NCBI GenBank assembly: GCA_900095095.1
Contig: FMBT01000474.1
Coordinates: 1-64,000, forward strand
DNA from: Fragilariopsis cylindrus CCMP1102
Taxonomy: Eukaryota; Bacillariophyta; Bacillariophyceae; Bacillariales; Bacillariaceae
Reading direction: 5' to 3'
DNA: 64,000 nt
Positions 33,001-44,391 of the stretch are shown here, one piece after another. The first letter of the stretch is position 1, and each line of letters begins with the position of its first letter. Below the pieces are notes generated by a model, which had not been told where the DNA came from, did not search any database, and saw nothing but the letters and a program-made list of their open reading frames with translations. The translations under genes and the position numbers were made by a program.

Positions 33001-36000
33001 GTGAGGCCGTCAGGAGGATGTTTCGACAAGCCACTTATTCCATTAATCGGTTCAAAGTCTTGAGTGTGAAGGAAGGACCCTATAGTTGCAGTAGACAGGA
33101 CCATATCGATAGAACCTATATCCGTATCATTTTCAAATGCTAAGGTCTCTTCAATCGTAATTGGACACATACATATGTTGTCGTCTCCATTCGTGCAACC
33201 AACGCTTGCGCAATTACCGGTAATGTCGCCGACAAATGGACTGGTATCGTTAGAGAGCCAATCGACACGGAAAAACATTTCAGTGTCACTCGTTACCATT
33301 TTGTACGTTTCCGCATCCTCAATTTGAGGCTCGTGAACAATGGCAACTTTTCCTTCTTGATTTATCTTGGCTGTCTGAACACAATCCATCGACGACCAAA
33401 AGAATGCCCCAAGATTATCGCAAGCTCCGTTCTGTTTGCAATCGATGTCTTCTACTAAGGGATTTTCACAAAGGGATTGGGTAGTTGCCGAGGTAGCGCA
33501 CCTTGTTTTGGCTATATCAAGAGAAACCCTCTCACCAGAAAATAATTCTTTCCGTGAAAGAGTATTATCGCCGCTGCTATTACTACTGTCACAGCAGACG
33601 GTAGATGCTGCCGGTGTTTGAGGATCACCGCACATAGCATGACCAAGCTCACCCCAACGCCTACGAATCGAGCGTGCGTTTTCATAGAATAAATGATTAA
33701 CACATTTGGGCCTAATGTATTCATAGAAAATTCCATCCCCAACTTCAAAGGTACGGATATCATGCAGTGTACACTCTACTCCACTACATTCAATATCAGA
33801 CTCGAGGACTACCTTGATCGCAGGTGTACAGCTCCCATCTTCCCCTTTATTGCAAAGTTTAGATGCCAATGCAGAGGAGTCGTCAAGCGATAATCGTACA
33901 GGATCACTTCCCCACCACTCTGTTTTGGGATCGTTCAAAAGCTCGGGACTTGGGTTTGATCCTAGAACTTGATACGTAGCTCCTTTCCTTAGGAAATGTT
34001 TATCGGGTAAATCCCTACAAAGAGGATAACCATCACCAATGTAACTATTTTCCATTCCACGCTGTGAAACAGATAGTGTATGCTGTTAGAAAAGACACAA
34101 AGTCAACGTAACGAGGAAAATAGTAAAAATACCTTAGGAATCACTTACTTTGGGAAAATGATCCTTAAGATCTGCATTTATGAGCAACGGATCGATTTCG
34201 TTTCGTTCCCATTCCGGAAGCGTAACATCTTCAATGTTTCCTCGCTTGGGTTGACGTTGGAAGCCAACAAATACTCTTGCATACTCGGAAATGTCATGGT
34301 TTGTATACGTTCGAATCTCGTGACCATTAGAGTCTGTTAGGATTGTCCCGTCGTCATTAAGTTTATAGAGTCCCACACTAAATAGCTGTAAAAGTTCCCG
34401 TGCGTAATTCTTCAAGATGGATAGATAAGCACGATAATATGTTAGACGGTTGAGGAGTATACTCTGACGGTGCAAAAGAAGTTCCAAAAAATAGGACGTA
34501 CCTCATCGGCATGGTGAACTTTGTTCGATTTTGTCCAAGTACTTCCCGTTGAAGCGCCATCCACGTATGTCAACATTTCTGCCATCATTGGAGAGTATGT
34601 AACCTCCTTTAGAATATCAAGATAATTTCCAAAAGCGTTTCTCACTGAATGAATCATCAACCAGGTAGAGGAATACATCAAGAACCAGTGTGAGAGCTTT
34701 ATCAATCAGACAAGAAGAAAGTCAAAGGTGTATATTATAACGAACATAGAAATATCTTACCAAAAATGTCGTAGTATGTGAGGAAATTTTCACTTTGTGT
34801 TGTCAAATCCACCGAGTTTGGGGATACTGGGATGATCTGCGATAACGCCCACGCCATTCTTTGCCGTAGCTGATCTTCACCTTTGAGTGCAATTTCTAAC
34901 CATACTGTCTCTCTCTGCCCTGTCAAGCGTTCTTGTGGTAACGTCCTATTGTACTGAGTGAGAAGATCAAAGCCACCACGACCAAGAGTTCCGGAATTAA
35001 TTTTATGTTTATTCGCTACTTCGTATGGACTTCCACAGACAACTACAGATTCAGATTCATTATCTATTCCATCATTATTATTTTTTGTAATAGAGCATGC
35101 ATTTTTTGACAAGACACAATGATCTTCGTTCAGGAAAGATCTTGGAGCATTAGCACATCGAACGTGCATTCGATCATCCGGAGCATTGGTAGTTTCTACC
35201 ATTGCTGCCTTCCCACCATCTACAAGTGGATTGTCAAGTTGGTTTTCTTGTAGTTGAAAGGATGGCGTGTGGATCCAAAGCGTATTTCCAACAGAGGCAA
35301 TCGTAACGATCTCGGGAGTCCCTGTAGGGTTAAGTGAACAACTGTTTTCATCATCATCGACGATATCGTTAATAAGTTCCTTTATTTGTGTGTCTCCCTC
35401 ATCAAAGAACTGTGCCATTGCAGGTACTGTATTTTGGTCATCGATCATTACCAATGCATCAGCTAGGCCAATATGTTGTTCATCTAACTTTATGATTGGG
35501 TTCCCGGGAACTCCGTCAAAATAAACGGCGTGCTCGCACGAACCATCTACCCTCAGGACTACTCGACTACCAACAAACTCATTTGGTATAAAACATATTT
35601 CATAGCTACCATCTGGTACTACTGGCTTATTGTCATTGGAGATGAATCGTTTGACTCGACCTGGAATTACTGATCGGACATGTCCTCCGACCGACAAAAC
35701 CTTATAATTAGAATCGACTGGACTTGTTGATATACTCAATTCTCTACCAACATCTTTGGATACAAAGACGAATTTCCGATATTGAGCACCTCGTTGACAA
35801 GGTCTAAATGCAAGGCCGCCCATCCATGTTGTTTCTCCATGCCAGTTTGTGGCGCGTTCCCTAAAGAATTGACGGTGTGACGTGATCGGTAACTTTAGTT
35901 GATTTTCAACCCAATCAATAGGGGAATTTCCATCGTCGACGAAGGCATTAATTTCTAACGTGGTCGCCCCGAACGTAGTTCGTTCTAGAAACCTAGCAGC

Positions 36001-36987
36001 CTCATCTCGTTTCCCTATAGAGTATTCATATGATTTCAACACGTACTTCCGACCAACCGATAAAGGGGGGAGAACAATTAGACAATCACCTTCTGAGTTA
36101 TTGCTTTGGTCGGAGCAAGAGAGAGGTACGCTATTAGTGCCAAAGTAATGGCTGTGATAGGGTTCCCACCCTTGGCCGTTGTAGGATCTTCCAATGGGTT
36201 TGAGTTGCAAGTCCCTGTCATTATTTATATCTGGATCGATCAAGACTTCCAAAAGAGTGCACAATACGTTGGGAGAAGAATTTGCGAGTAACATCTTATG
36301 GTATGCACCACCTACTCCTCCAACACCGGTTGATAGTGTTTCAAAGGTAAAAGTAGGAAGATCAATCGAAAGAGGACCATCACCTGGATCCGGACAAAAG
36401 TAAAGACTAAAATCGATATCCTTTTTAGCTTTTTCAAATTCGACGGCGTTACTATATGATGTAGTATATTCTTCTTCTTCTTCATTTTGTTCATCGATAG
36501 GTGAATTATCGTCAATCATCTCGTCGTTGTAATCATTTATACTTGCGCTGCCGCCAGAGTTTCCGTTATGAATATCATTCTCTATCTCTCCTACCTTCTC
36601 ATTCTTGTCGGTTGATATTATTTCTTCATAGATGATGCCGTCACTCTTATTATCGTTATTATAGTAAATATTCAGACTTTCAACATCATTGCCAAACTGT
36701 AAGCTTATCTTGTTATCATTTTTTATGATGTTATTGTTATTGTTATTGTTATTCTTACTGTTGTTCTTGCTTCGGACCAATCCGATCGAAACTAAAGCGA
36801 TTGAAGCTATCACGATAATCCCACTCACGATGATACCAACTAAAAGGATGCGGTTTTTGGTTTTGATTTTGTTTCTAGTACCTATGTCATTCCGATTCCC
36901 CCAGCTCTGTTGCTTCGTCATCGTCGAATGGTTCGGCGGTGGATGGTCAGGGTTCTCTATGATGCCGCACAATTCATTTATGTACAT
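30017..36987 (-). CDS. Membrane-anchored DUF1800-DUF1501 fusion protein
   Basis: Eight exons join in frame to 2075 residues: 36987-34761, 34644-34502, 34409-34149, 34061-32575, 32465-32287, 32193-31430, 31324-30576, 30434-30017. All introns are GT-AG, 92-141 bases. Residues 47-71 form one membrane anchor (ILLVGIIVSGIIVIASIALV). DUF1800 runs from about residue 327 (EAARFLERTTFGATTLEINA) through EDQLRQRMAWALSQIIPVSP, YYDIF-VRNAFGNYLDILKEV, YARELLQLFSVGLYKL and GDGYPLCRDLP to about 1373. DUF1501 spans about 1432-1990 (KAVVFVMLPGGYDSFNVLVP; ELTRTQLFAHNAMQ; IASDFGRTFTPNRSND; TDHGWGGHYMILGGDV). In bacteria these families are usually two neighbouring genes for exported proteins of unclear function. 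Here they are one protein, probably facing outside. An exon 4 start 21 bases earlier (SQRGMENS) is also possible. Confidence 0.85.
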
Positions 36988-37033
36988 CTATATTTTTTTT
37001 TGGTTAATCGTTCAGATAAAAATTTGTCCTTGT

Positions 37034-37065
<32 letters not shown>

Positions 37066-38482
37066 AGGGTATGAAGATAATTACTATTCTGAGAGGCACT
37101 TGACGTTGTATTATTGAAATTGTGGAGGGGAATTTTTTACTTCTTTTCTTCTATCGATAATAAGCAATTGTATGAGTATTCATTTGTATACCCAACAACA
37201 AAGTAAGATACGATTTACCTGATACTTGTAACAGGATGGATGCATTGACACGATCAATGTTTTCACAGAATTCGACAATGCCTTTGTCGAACATGATAAA
37301 GTGGGAATGAATATCCGGAAGAAGAAGGCAATTGTTCATACAGTAGGAAACAAATTCGAAATAATAAGACATGTGGACGAATTCGTCAAAAAGATTATAT
37401 CAAGAACTAATTGAGAAGGTCGTATAAACCATCAAATTTCGTCAATTCAATAAAACGGAGAGTTCTTACAAAGCGGGATTCTATTTACTCTTGTGAACGA
37501 GTCAAGTCCCCTGGAATTTTGTCGCACCGCCACGCGCTCGTGGTGCGTTAAAAAAGAACTTTCTATAGATTAGTGAGTCATGGATGTATATAAGTCACTA
37601 ATCGTGCGATCGAACGATCCTTCGATCGAATCAGGGGTAATAATTTATATGAACAACAATAACAACACCGATTGATTAATCACAACAGATCAATCAGTTG
37701 AAGTAAAATAAACCGTGGTAGTTTAATATGAGGAGAATAGTGGAGACTATGGTCCAACCAGTTGGAGTTGATTCTACAGAGACAACATACCTGTCGGAAA
37801 TGGATCTCCTTCTAACACTCTATCAAATAGTAAAACCAACCACCACCCTACTTAATATAATAATAATAGACTATACTCTATTATTCGTTTAACTCTTACT
37901 CTACTATTCAATTCATGTTACTCCTCTCCTATGCACCTCTTCTTGTGACGCTTCGAAATTCGGCTTCATATTCAGTTGCACCTCCACAGCAAATCCCCTC
38001 TTGATCTATTCACCGAACAGATACGTCCTTTCTTGGTGATTTTGGTGTAAAAGAAAGTGATAATTTATCCGGTACCTACCTACCAGGGAGTAGAAGGACA
38101 TGATTATTTGTGATACTGTACCATGAGGTGATATAGTGGGGTGATATAGTTACTGCTTTATCGACTATTTTGCCTTAGCAATTTATACTCTCCTAGTATC
38201 CAACGCAACAATGCGGTGGCGTAGGCCAGCACCATGATCCATATAGTACCGGTATACGTCACAGATATTGGCAAGAAATTATTATGAGGAGCCGAGTCAG
38301 TCACAGTTCTTTGTTTCAATGATCATTCTTCTTCTTGTGATTTATTCGCACTTGTCGCGATAAGTGTCACGTGATGACGTTATCTCATAAAACACATTAG
38401 TAACAACAAAGCTGTTTGCCAACAGTAGCATTGATCTTGACTAAACTCTCTATCATGTTGTTTTTATTGTAGTGGTCGCACT
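36988..38482. other. Gene-poor stretch with an orphan exon-like frame at 37151-37372
   Basis: In 1.5 kb the only protein-like piece is the minus-strand frame starting at ATG 37372: MSYYFEFVSYCMNNCLLLPD and then FDKGIVEFCENIDRVNASIL, ending at a GTAAAT donor-like site near 37218. No partner exon was found on either side, so it may be a gene fragment. A (GGT)n tract lies at 37039-37066. Confidence 0.35.
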
Positions 38483-39613
38483 TTATCGGCATCTACGGCG
38501 GAGCACTGCAACAACGAAACACCAGACTGTCAATACCCCGACTCCAAATTGCAACTGTCGAGTAGCGTTCCTTTGGACCTTATGCACATATGAAACTTCC
38601 ATGGCATAGCCGTATCCCTTTCCGTCACTGTTACAGGTCCCATATCTCGTCACAGTCGGCCAATGAGACTCAAATTCATCCTCCCATGGAGGCAGTTCGG
38701 GGTCATACGTAGTAGTATTCTGTTGCAACAAGGTCAGATCCCAGGCACGTTCTACACATTTCCAGCTAGCATTTCGAGCACTGCTTTCATCCGGGTAGCA
38801 GGAACAAGTGCTGGTGCCATCCTGCCTACAAACAAAGGAGGTACATTTATTCATCTGCGGAATATTGGTATTCCATTGGTCTATGCTGGTTCGGCACCCC
38901 CATTGTTTGCCCCAACCAATTCTGAAAGTGACTTGAACACTGGGTTGCGGAAAGGGATCCCATGGTTGCCTCGAGGTTTCGTCGCCGTGCTCCAACAAGC
39001 ACGGAAAGAGCTCCAGATTGTCCGAATACTCATATATCGTGTCGGAATAATGAAGAGTCGGCAGTTTGGTCAATCGCATGGGACCCAAGTATTCATACTG
39101 GTGACGACGAATAAGTATGTGACCATTGAGAAGACAGCTGCTTCCTAGATAGAGCAGATACCAAGAAAATCTCCAGGTGATCAGGAATGTGTTCGATACT
39201 TTTCCCTTGTGATTGCAATAATCGTTGTTGCTCTGTGTGGAAGATTCCTGGCGCGTCGATTGCTCTGCTCGTTTTTGCCATAAACACAATATCAGCTCAA
39301 TGAAAACACCCATTCCCAGAGCCAAAAACAAACCTTGCAGGGGATCCGCGGATGAATTCTCCACGACAGGTCTACTCACCAATCGCGTAAACGAGAATAT
39401 GATCAGACCAGAAGAGGTCACAGCTCCAAACATATTGCAGAATATTGCTCGACGCCTAGTAAATTTGGCACTAGTAGGTGCGATAGCAACGAGATAGGCC
39501 ATGAGAGCAAACGCGGAAATCAGGCTGAAGCAAGTAAGTCTTGCCTGTTCGAACGCCAGTGATGGTTCAGGTAGGATGTAACCAATATCGTCGTTTGACA
39601 TGTCGGAAAGCAT
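38483..39613 (-). CDS. Multi-pass membrane protein of unknown function
   Basis: The first ATG is at 39613 (MLSDMSNDDIGYILPEPSLA); the longer frame starts at GTG. Of the 376 residues, four membrane segments lie in the first half (LTCFSLISAFALMAYLVAIA; AIFCNMFGAVTSSGLIIFSF; GLFLALGMGVFIELILCLW; FSWYLLYLGSSCLLNGHILI). A 200-residue loop rich in Cys, Trp and Pro follows (WGCRTSIDQW, FVCRQDGTSTCSCYPDESSA, WKCVERAWDL). One last membrane segment (FGVGVLTVWCFVVAVL) and RRRCR end it. The loop with about nine Cys looks disulfide-bonded and extracellular. It is intronless and more G+C-rich than its neighbours. No family is recognised. Confidence 0.65.
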   Translation of the reverse strand: MLSDMSNDDIGYILPEPSLAFEQARLTCFSLISAFALMAYLVAIAPTSAKFTRRRAIFCNMFGAVTSSGLIIFSFTRLVSRPVVENSSADPLQGLFLALGMGVFIELILCLWQKRAEQSTRQESSTQSNNDYCNHKGKVSNTFLITWRFSWYLLYLGSSCLLNGHILIRRHQYEYLGPMRLTKLPTLHYSDTIYEYSDNLELFPCLLEHGDETSRQPWDPFPQPSVQVTFRIGWGKQWGCRTSIDQWNTNIPQMNKCTSFVCRQDGTSTCSCYPDESSARNASWKCVERAWDLTLLQQNTTTYDPELPPWEDEFESHWPTVTRYGTCNSDGKGYGYAMEVSYVHKVQRNATRQLQFGVGVLTVWCFVVAVLRRRCR

Positions 39614-40374
39614 CGTTGATTGCACAAGCGTCTTTGATGTGGACAGTGTTATAGGGTTAATATAGATCGGATGTCGGGTTCACTAGTGTTTGTTGGAATG
39701 ATCCGTTTTACGTACGAGTTCGCTATGACAATCTATAGAATGTATGTTTCCTTTTAACTTTTGTTTCCTTATTTTACCTTTTCATACAGTATGCACTGTT
39801 CTTAGATTATGGACCATGCATAATGTAAATTCCTATATCCATTTATGTTCTTCGCCGTATGTTATTGTTCTTTGCCGAGTGCTACTTACTTGTTCTTACT
39901 CTGAACTGATTTCTCATTCTTGTCGGCACTTCTCATTCTCGTCGCGTACGTTTCATGCGTGCCAACTACCAAGTATCAAACTAATAATAATGAACATAAT
40001 ATATATGATGTCTGTGCCGAATTAAATCGCTCGTGTTTTTAGTCGTGGTGCAGTTGAAGAGGTGCGCGAAAACTTCATCAATACAGTCCGATTTCTACTA
40101 TGATTGATTCTCATTCCTCTCATCATTATAGCTGGCAAATCGACACAAATTTAAGGAAATATATTGGAATTCAGCCGGATTTCGGTGAGAATTCGAATGG
40201 AAATTTCCATGTTCTTCGTTTGCTGTGTCATACCGGTAATAGAGCATTCAGCATCCTCTTTTTATTGTGTATTGTAAAAGTTCATTGTATAAATCCCGCT
40301 ACTAGTAGGCTGTTGACACAGAATCCAGTAGATATTTTTCTGTTTCTGTTACTGTTGTTACTGTTTAATTCTTT
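39614..40374. promoter_or_regulatory. Divergent intergenic region
   Basis: The 761 bases lie between the start of the membrane protein gene and the RING-CH gene. Short frames present (for example 40100-40378) have no coding character. A TTACTGTTG-type pyrimidine run precedes the RING-CH start. Confidence 0.4.
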
Positions 40375-42099
40375 ATGAGTAACTTCTACGGTACGACCAC
40401 TGTAATAAAAGATCCGAAAGTCAATCCATCGGCACCGTCAGCGAACGACGACAGTAACAATAACAATAATAACGATGGTATGAAGAAATTAAATTTACAA
40501 CCACCAGAATTTCAAAAATTCCAACGAGGAAAAGTAGACAAAGTAGAACATCCGTACAATAATAATTCTAATATCAATAACGATAATAATGATGAGGGGG
40601 AAGAAGAAGAAGAACAACAACAAGAAGAAGGAAAGATGTGTCGGATTTGTTTAGAAGAAGAAGAAGAAGGTGATGATGACAACGATACGATGATTGCACC
40701 ATGCCGATGTAAGGGTGGATCCAAGTGGGTACATCGAGAATGTTTAAATGAATGGAGAACCAATGAAAGAGATCGTGCCTTTTCAAAATGTACCGAATGT
40801 TTCTTTGACTACTATCTTCAACCTGTGTACAGTAGTAGTGAAAGTGATGATGACCAACTGCAACATCAGGATCAGGAGGCCCATCGTCATCGACGACGAC
40901 GTCAATGTTATTTCTATTGGAAAGTTTCCAGAGATGTCTGTTTTGGTATTGTCCTTCAACAATTGATTATTATTTTACTGGGAATAATTATTTGGACGTT
41001 GGATGTGAATAAGCAATTGCCAACAGTATTATTACCAGTTTCATTATCAGTATCTACACTTGGAAACAATCATCCATGGATATTATATTATTTATTTGGT
41101 TGGTTTGCATTCTTAATGATATTAGGTATATATGGTTTAATTATTATGTGTCTAAATAATTGTAATCTCAAACGAGCTATACCAAAAGTTGGTCCTCCAT
41201 CGGAAGCTGATGATGCAGCAAGACCATTAGCTACTGCTACTACAAGTACAAGTACAAGTAGTGCATATCAACACTATTATGACGATGGCAACAATAATAA
41301 TAACAATGACAATTATTCTAGTCGTCCACAGACAGATAACACTAGATCGACAGCAGCACCATCGGCAGCTACGGAATATTATCGTCGTGCTCGACATCGA
41401 CGACGACGTCATTATAATTATCGGAACAATCATTATTATGACAATACTTATTATCCTATGTATTATCCAATGTATTATCCAATGTATGTATACCCGACAG
41501 GGAATCATGGTTGTTGCTGCTGCTGCTGTTGTTGCGACTCAAATGGACCAGCCGTAGATGTTAACAATATTGGTAGGCATGTGAATAATAATAACCAAGG
41601 TTGTTGTGACTGTGATTGTGATATTGGTGGATGCTTCAAAGGTTGTATGAACAACAGCAGTAGCAGTAGCAGCAATGACAGTGATGCTAAGCATATTATA
41701 TTAATTATTTTACTGGTCATTGCAATTATTCTTGCTATAATTGGATTCTTTGTGGGTGTTATCATTGTTGTTATTGCATTTCAAAGGATTGTTGGACGGC
41801 ATATTTACCTTTTGCAAAAACGACAACTCGTACAGGAATTTCAAGTAGTAGATCTACAAGAATATGATTTAGATAAACCTATTGTAACAGCAACAGCAAC
41901 AGCACCACCTGCACAATACAACAACAATAACAACAACAACACGGGTGGTGGGGGTGGTAGAACACCAACATCGACACCAACTGCAGCTCTTCATACTGCT
42001 TACAACAACATCAAGCATCCTGCTCCTTCGGCGCCATATATGCCCCCCGGGGATGCTGCGTACCTCAAAAGACTTGGTTTGATGGAGGATTGGCCTTGA
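40375..42099 (+). CDS. RING-CH (MARCH-type) membrane E3 ubiquitin ligase
   Basis: The 574-residue frame carries a RINGv domain at about residues 86-146: MCRICLEEEEEGDDDND, CRCKGGSKWVHRECLNEW, FSKCTECFF. The C-x2-C, C-x-C, H-x2-C, C-x2-C order (C4HC3) with the WVHxxCLxxW block defines membrane-associated RING-CH ligases, which pass ubiquitin from an E2 to membrane cargo. Membrane segments follow: FGIVLQQLIIILLGIIIWTL, WILYYLFGWFAFLMILGIYG and, near the end, IILIILLVIAIILAIIGFFV. Between them lie Tyr/Pro/Met repeats (MYYPMYYPMYVYP), eight consecutive Cys (HGCCCCCCCCDS) and a second Cys cluster (GCCDCDCDIGGCFKGC). The C-terminus is Asn, Pro and Thr rich. Confidence 0.88.
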   Translation: MSNFYGTTTVIKDPKVNPSAPSANDDSNNNNNNDGMKKLNLQPPEFQKFQRGKVDKVEHPYNNNSNINNDNNDEGEEEEEQQQEEGKMCRICLEEEEEGDDDNDTMIAPCRCKGGSKWVHRECLNEWRTNERDRAFSKCTECFFDYYLQPVYSSSESDDDQLQHQDQEAHRHRRRRQCYFYWKVSRDVCFGIVLQQLIIILLGIIIWTLDVNKQLPTVLLPVSLSVSTLGNNHPWILYYLFGWFAFLMILGIYGLIIMCLNNCNLKRAIPKVGPPSEADDAARPLATATTSTSTSSAYQHYYDDGNNNNNNDNYSSRPQTDNTRSTAAPSAATEYYRRARHRRRRHYNYRNNHYYDNTYYPMYYPMYYPMYVYPTGNHGCCCCCCCCDSNGPAVDVNNIGRHVNNNNQGCCDCDCDIGGCFKGCMNNSSSSSSNDSDAKHIILIILLVIAIILAIIGFFVGVIIVVIAFQRIVGRHIYLLQKRQLVQEFQVVDLQEYDLDKPIVTATATAPPAQYNNNNNNNTGGGGGRTPTSTPTAALHTAYNNIKHPAPSAPYMPPGDAAYLKRLGLMEDWP

Positions 42100-42223
42100 T
42101 ATGGCTTTTCTTGGACTAGATCAAGTTATAACAAAACGTACTTCTTTACTACTAAATAATCTTTGTGTTAAAAATAATCTTAAATATCTATATATAGTTT
42201 TCTTTTCTTACTATATTTTCGAA

Positions 42224-43102
42224 TTAAGCACGTTCTTGAATGAAAATTTTCCCCTCACCTGTTCGATGTGCTCGTAATTGATCATCGATGTATAAAATAT
42301 CAAAATAAGCTTGCGGTTCCACACGAAAATCTTTTCCTCGTATTGTTGCTAATATATCTCCAACCACAGCCGGTGGAAATGAAAACGTGAAATCACGTAA
42401 AAAGGAAAATGGTGCATTTGAATTCAATGCTCGTCCACGTAAAAAATCTAATCGTACTCTTGTATCATTCAATGGTGTCATTTTGATGGTTATCTCTATC
42501 CGATCAAATGGTTTTTTGTTGTTGCTTTCCTCTTCATCATCACCACTAGTAGTACCTTCTAATGCAATAAAGTTCACACATTCTCCTTTCATTGCATCGA
42601 TTACCTGTCCAGTCGATACTTCTATTCCACTTTTAACAGTATCACCAAATTTTTCACTACTATCTTTTTCTGTCCGTGCTGGTGCTTCTGCATCCTTAGC
42701 ATTCGTATATAGTAAACGCCACGAACCATCGAGGGGTGACGATTTCCCTCCTCGTCCTACTTCCTCATTATAGCCCGCTAATCCTTGTGTTGGACAATCT
42801 GTTGGATTGAACTTTGATAATTCTTCTACTAAAGAGAAAATTAGTGACTCATCTTTATCTTTTTGTTTTGTAGCTGAAATGAGTTTTCGTTTCAGATCAT
42901 TCCGTTGGAATTGGCTACGTACGTTTACAAAGATATTGTTTGTGGTTGCCGGTGGTTGTAAAGGAAGAGAAGGAGGAGAGGACAAACCAGTGATAGCAGT
43001 CTTTGCCGTTGCCGTAGTCGATAAACTCGATACGAACGGAAGAGTTGTTAATACGATCGCAATCAATAACAAGCATTGGAATATTTTCATCGTCATCGTC
43101 AT
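42224..43102 (-). CDS. PAP/fibrillin family plastid lipid-associated protein
   Basis: The 292-residue frame begins MTMTMKIFQCLLLIAIVLTT, LPFVSSLSTTA, a signal peptide with a likely transit peptide after it. The fibrillin domain spans about residues 75-288: LKRKLISATKQKDKDESLIF, FNPTDCPTQGLAGYNEEVGR, LDGSWRLLYTNAKDAEAPAR, FLRGRALNSNAPFSFLRDF, YFDILYIDDQLRAHRTGEGK. The opening helix, the LdG-W-LLYT strand and the closing D-LR--R---G-IFI strand are the family marks. Fibrillins are lipocalin-like proteins of plastoglobules and thylakoids that bind quinones and other hydrophobic molecules. Presence in the plastid is inferred from the leader and family. Confidence 0.88.
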   Translation of the reverse strand: MTMTMKIFQCLLLIAIVLTTLPFVSSLSTTATAKTAITGLSSPPSLPLQPPATTNNIFVNVRSQFQRNDLKRKLISATKQKDKDESLIFSLVEELSKFNPTDCPTQGLAGYNEEVGRGGKSSPLDGSWRLLYTNAKDAEAPARTEKDSSEKFGDTVKSGIEVSTGQVIDAMKGECVNFIALEGTTSGDDEEESNNKKPFDRIEITIKMTPLNDTRVRLDFLRGRALNSNAPFSFLRDFTFSFPPAVVGDILATIRGKDFRVEPQAYFDILYIDDQLRAHRTGEGKIFIQERA

Positions 43103-43815
43103 ACTAGTAATTTACTATAAGAATCAATTCCGCTTTCGCACTTTTAAGTTTTATGTCGGTGTCGAAGAAAAGTGCATACGATACAGTGTATACAGTACTT
43201 GAAGGTATTCATATTTTCACAGCATACGCTGCAGTGACTGTCAACTCGTCGTGGCTACATTACTATTGACTACTGTATGTACAAGTATGCAGATTGTTAA
43301 TGATTCAGGATGTGAAGTCGTGGTTGTGATCGCGTGCGAATTCGAGAATACGACTCAAATACATATTATTATATGTTCTTTGCTTCCCGCTTCGCATACG
43401 AAGTGCTGTAGTTAGTACCTAACTTGAAACTTAATACTGTACCGTACGTAACTATTTTTCAAAAAACTACACGATTTATATAATCGTATCTTTTGATATG
43501 CCATATTCAATATCCTCAATATCTCCAGATACCATTAGTGGAAAGCATGTAATAGTAGAACAACATCGCAATCTTCAGTCTTCCAAACAGCGTAGTTGTT
43601 ATTGAGACAATAGATATATACTGGTGCATACAGTTAATTGCATTATACGATAAAAGGACAAGACTACTTTCTTAATATTTATAGGAACATACAAGATCTG
43701 ACTAAAATAAGCTATTGAAAATGATAATACGTATCCTAAAATAGTGCTTTTTTATGATGCAGATCATACAATTAGTACTGAGTATTGAATACTTCTGGGG
43801 TCATTATGATTATGA
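43103..43815. other. Intergenic region, no feature recognised
   Basis: The AT-rich 713 bases have no open frame with coding character and no repeat noted. Confidence 0.5.
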
Positions 43816-44391
43816 TTATGGTGCATTCTGTACATTGTAAAAGACCATTTCCATTACACTACCTTCCCTCATTGGACCTTGAATCGAACGACGCCAGTAT
43901 TCATCGTTCCTACCCTTTCCTTTTTTTGATGATAATGGAGATAATGGGGCCTGCCTTCTTGATTTTAACAATAACCATGGGAATAAGCTACGATACGATC
44001 CTTTTTTTACCCCGTCGCACAGTACAATATTTCCATAGTTAGTACCTTTTGCTTTACTCATTAACATCAATATGGAGTTATCAGTTATGCTGCCATCCGC
44101 AGTAGTTTCGTCTTCTGCCTCTTTCTCTTGTTCATCGTAATCGTTGTCATTAACAGTTTCACTGTCATTGTCATTGCCACTATCGTAGTAAGAGTGAGCA
44201 GCAGCAGCAGCAGCATTATCCACACACGTGGAGGATACTGTAATATCGCTATTGTTCTCTCCATCAGAGATTTTGCTACATTTGATCGAATAATTACTAA
44301 TGGTACCATTCGATGGAACTTCGGCTATATCCTTCAATAATGAGTTGCTGGTCGTTATTAGCATCGTCGTCGCCGCCATCATCGTTGTCAT
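43816..44391 (-). CDS. Hypothetical small acidic protein
   Basis: The 191-residue frame from ATG 44391 has a weak hydrophobic start, an Ala run (NAAAAAAHSYY), an acidic middle and a basic C-terminal half (KKGSYRSLFPWLLLKSRRQA, KKGKGRNDEYWRRSIQGPM). The composition is like other genes in the window, but there is no recognised domain. It could be a real lineage-specific gene or a chance frame. No signal settles it. Confidence 0.35.
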   Translation of the reverse strand: MTTMMAATTMLITTSNSLLKDIAEVPSNGTISNYSIKCSKISDGENNSDITVSSTCVDNAAAAAAHSYYDSGNDNDSETVNDNDYDEQEKEAEDETTADGSITDNSILMLMSKAKGTNYGNIVLCDGVKKGSYRSLFPWLLLKSRRQAPLSPLSSKKGKGRNDEYWRRSIQGPMREGSVMEMVFYNVQNAP

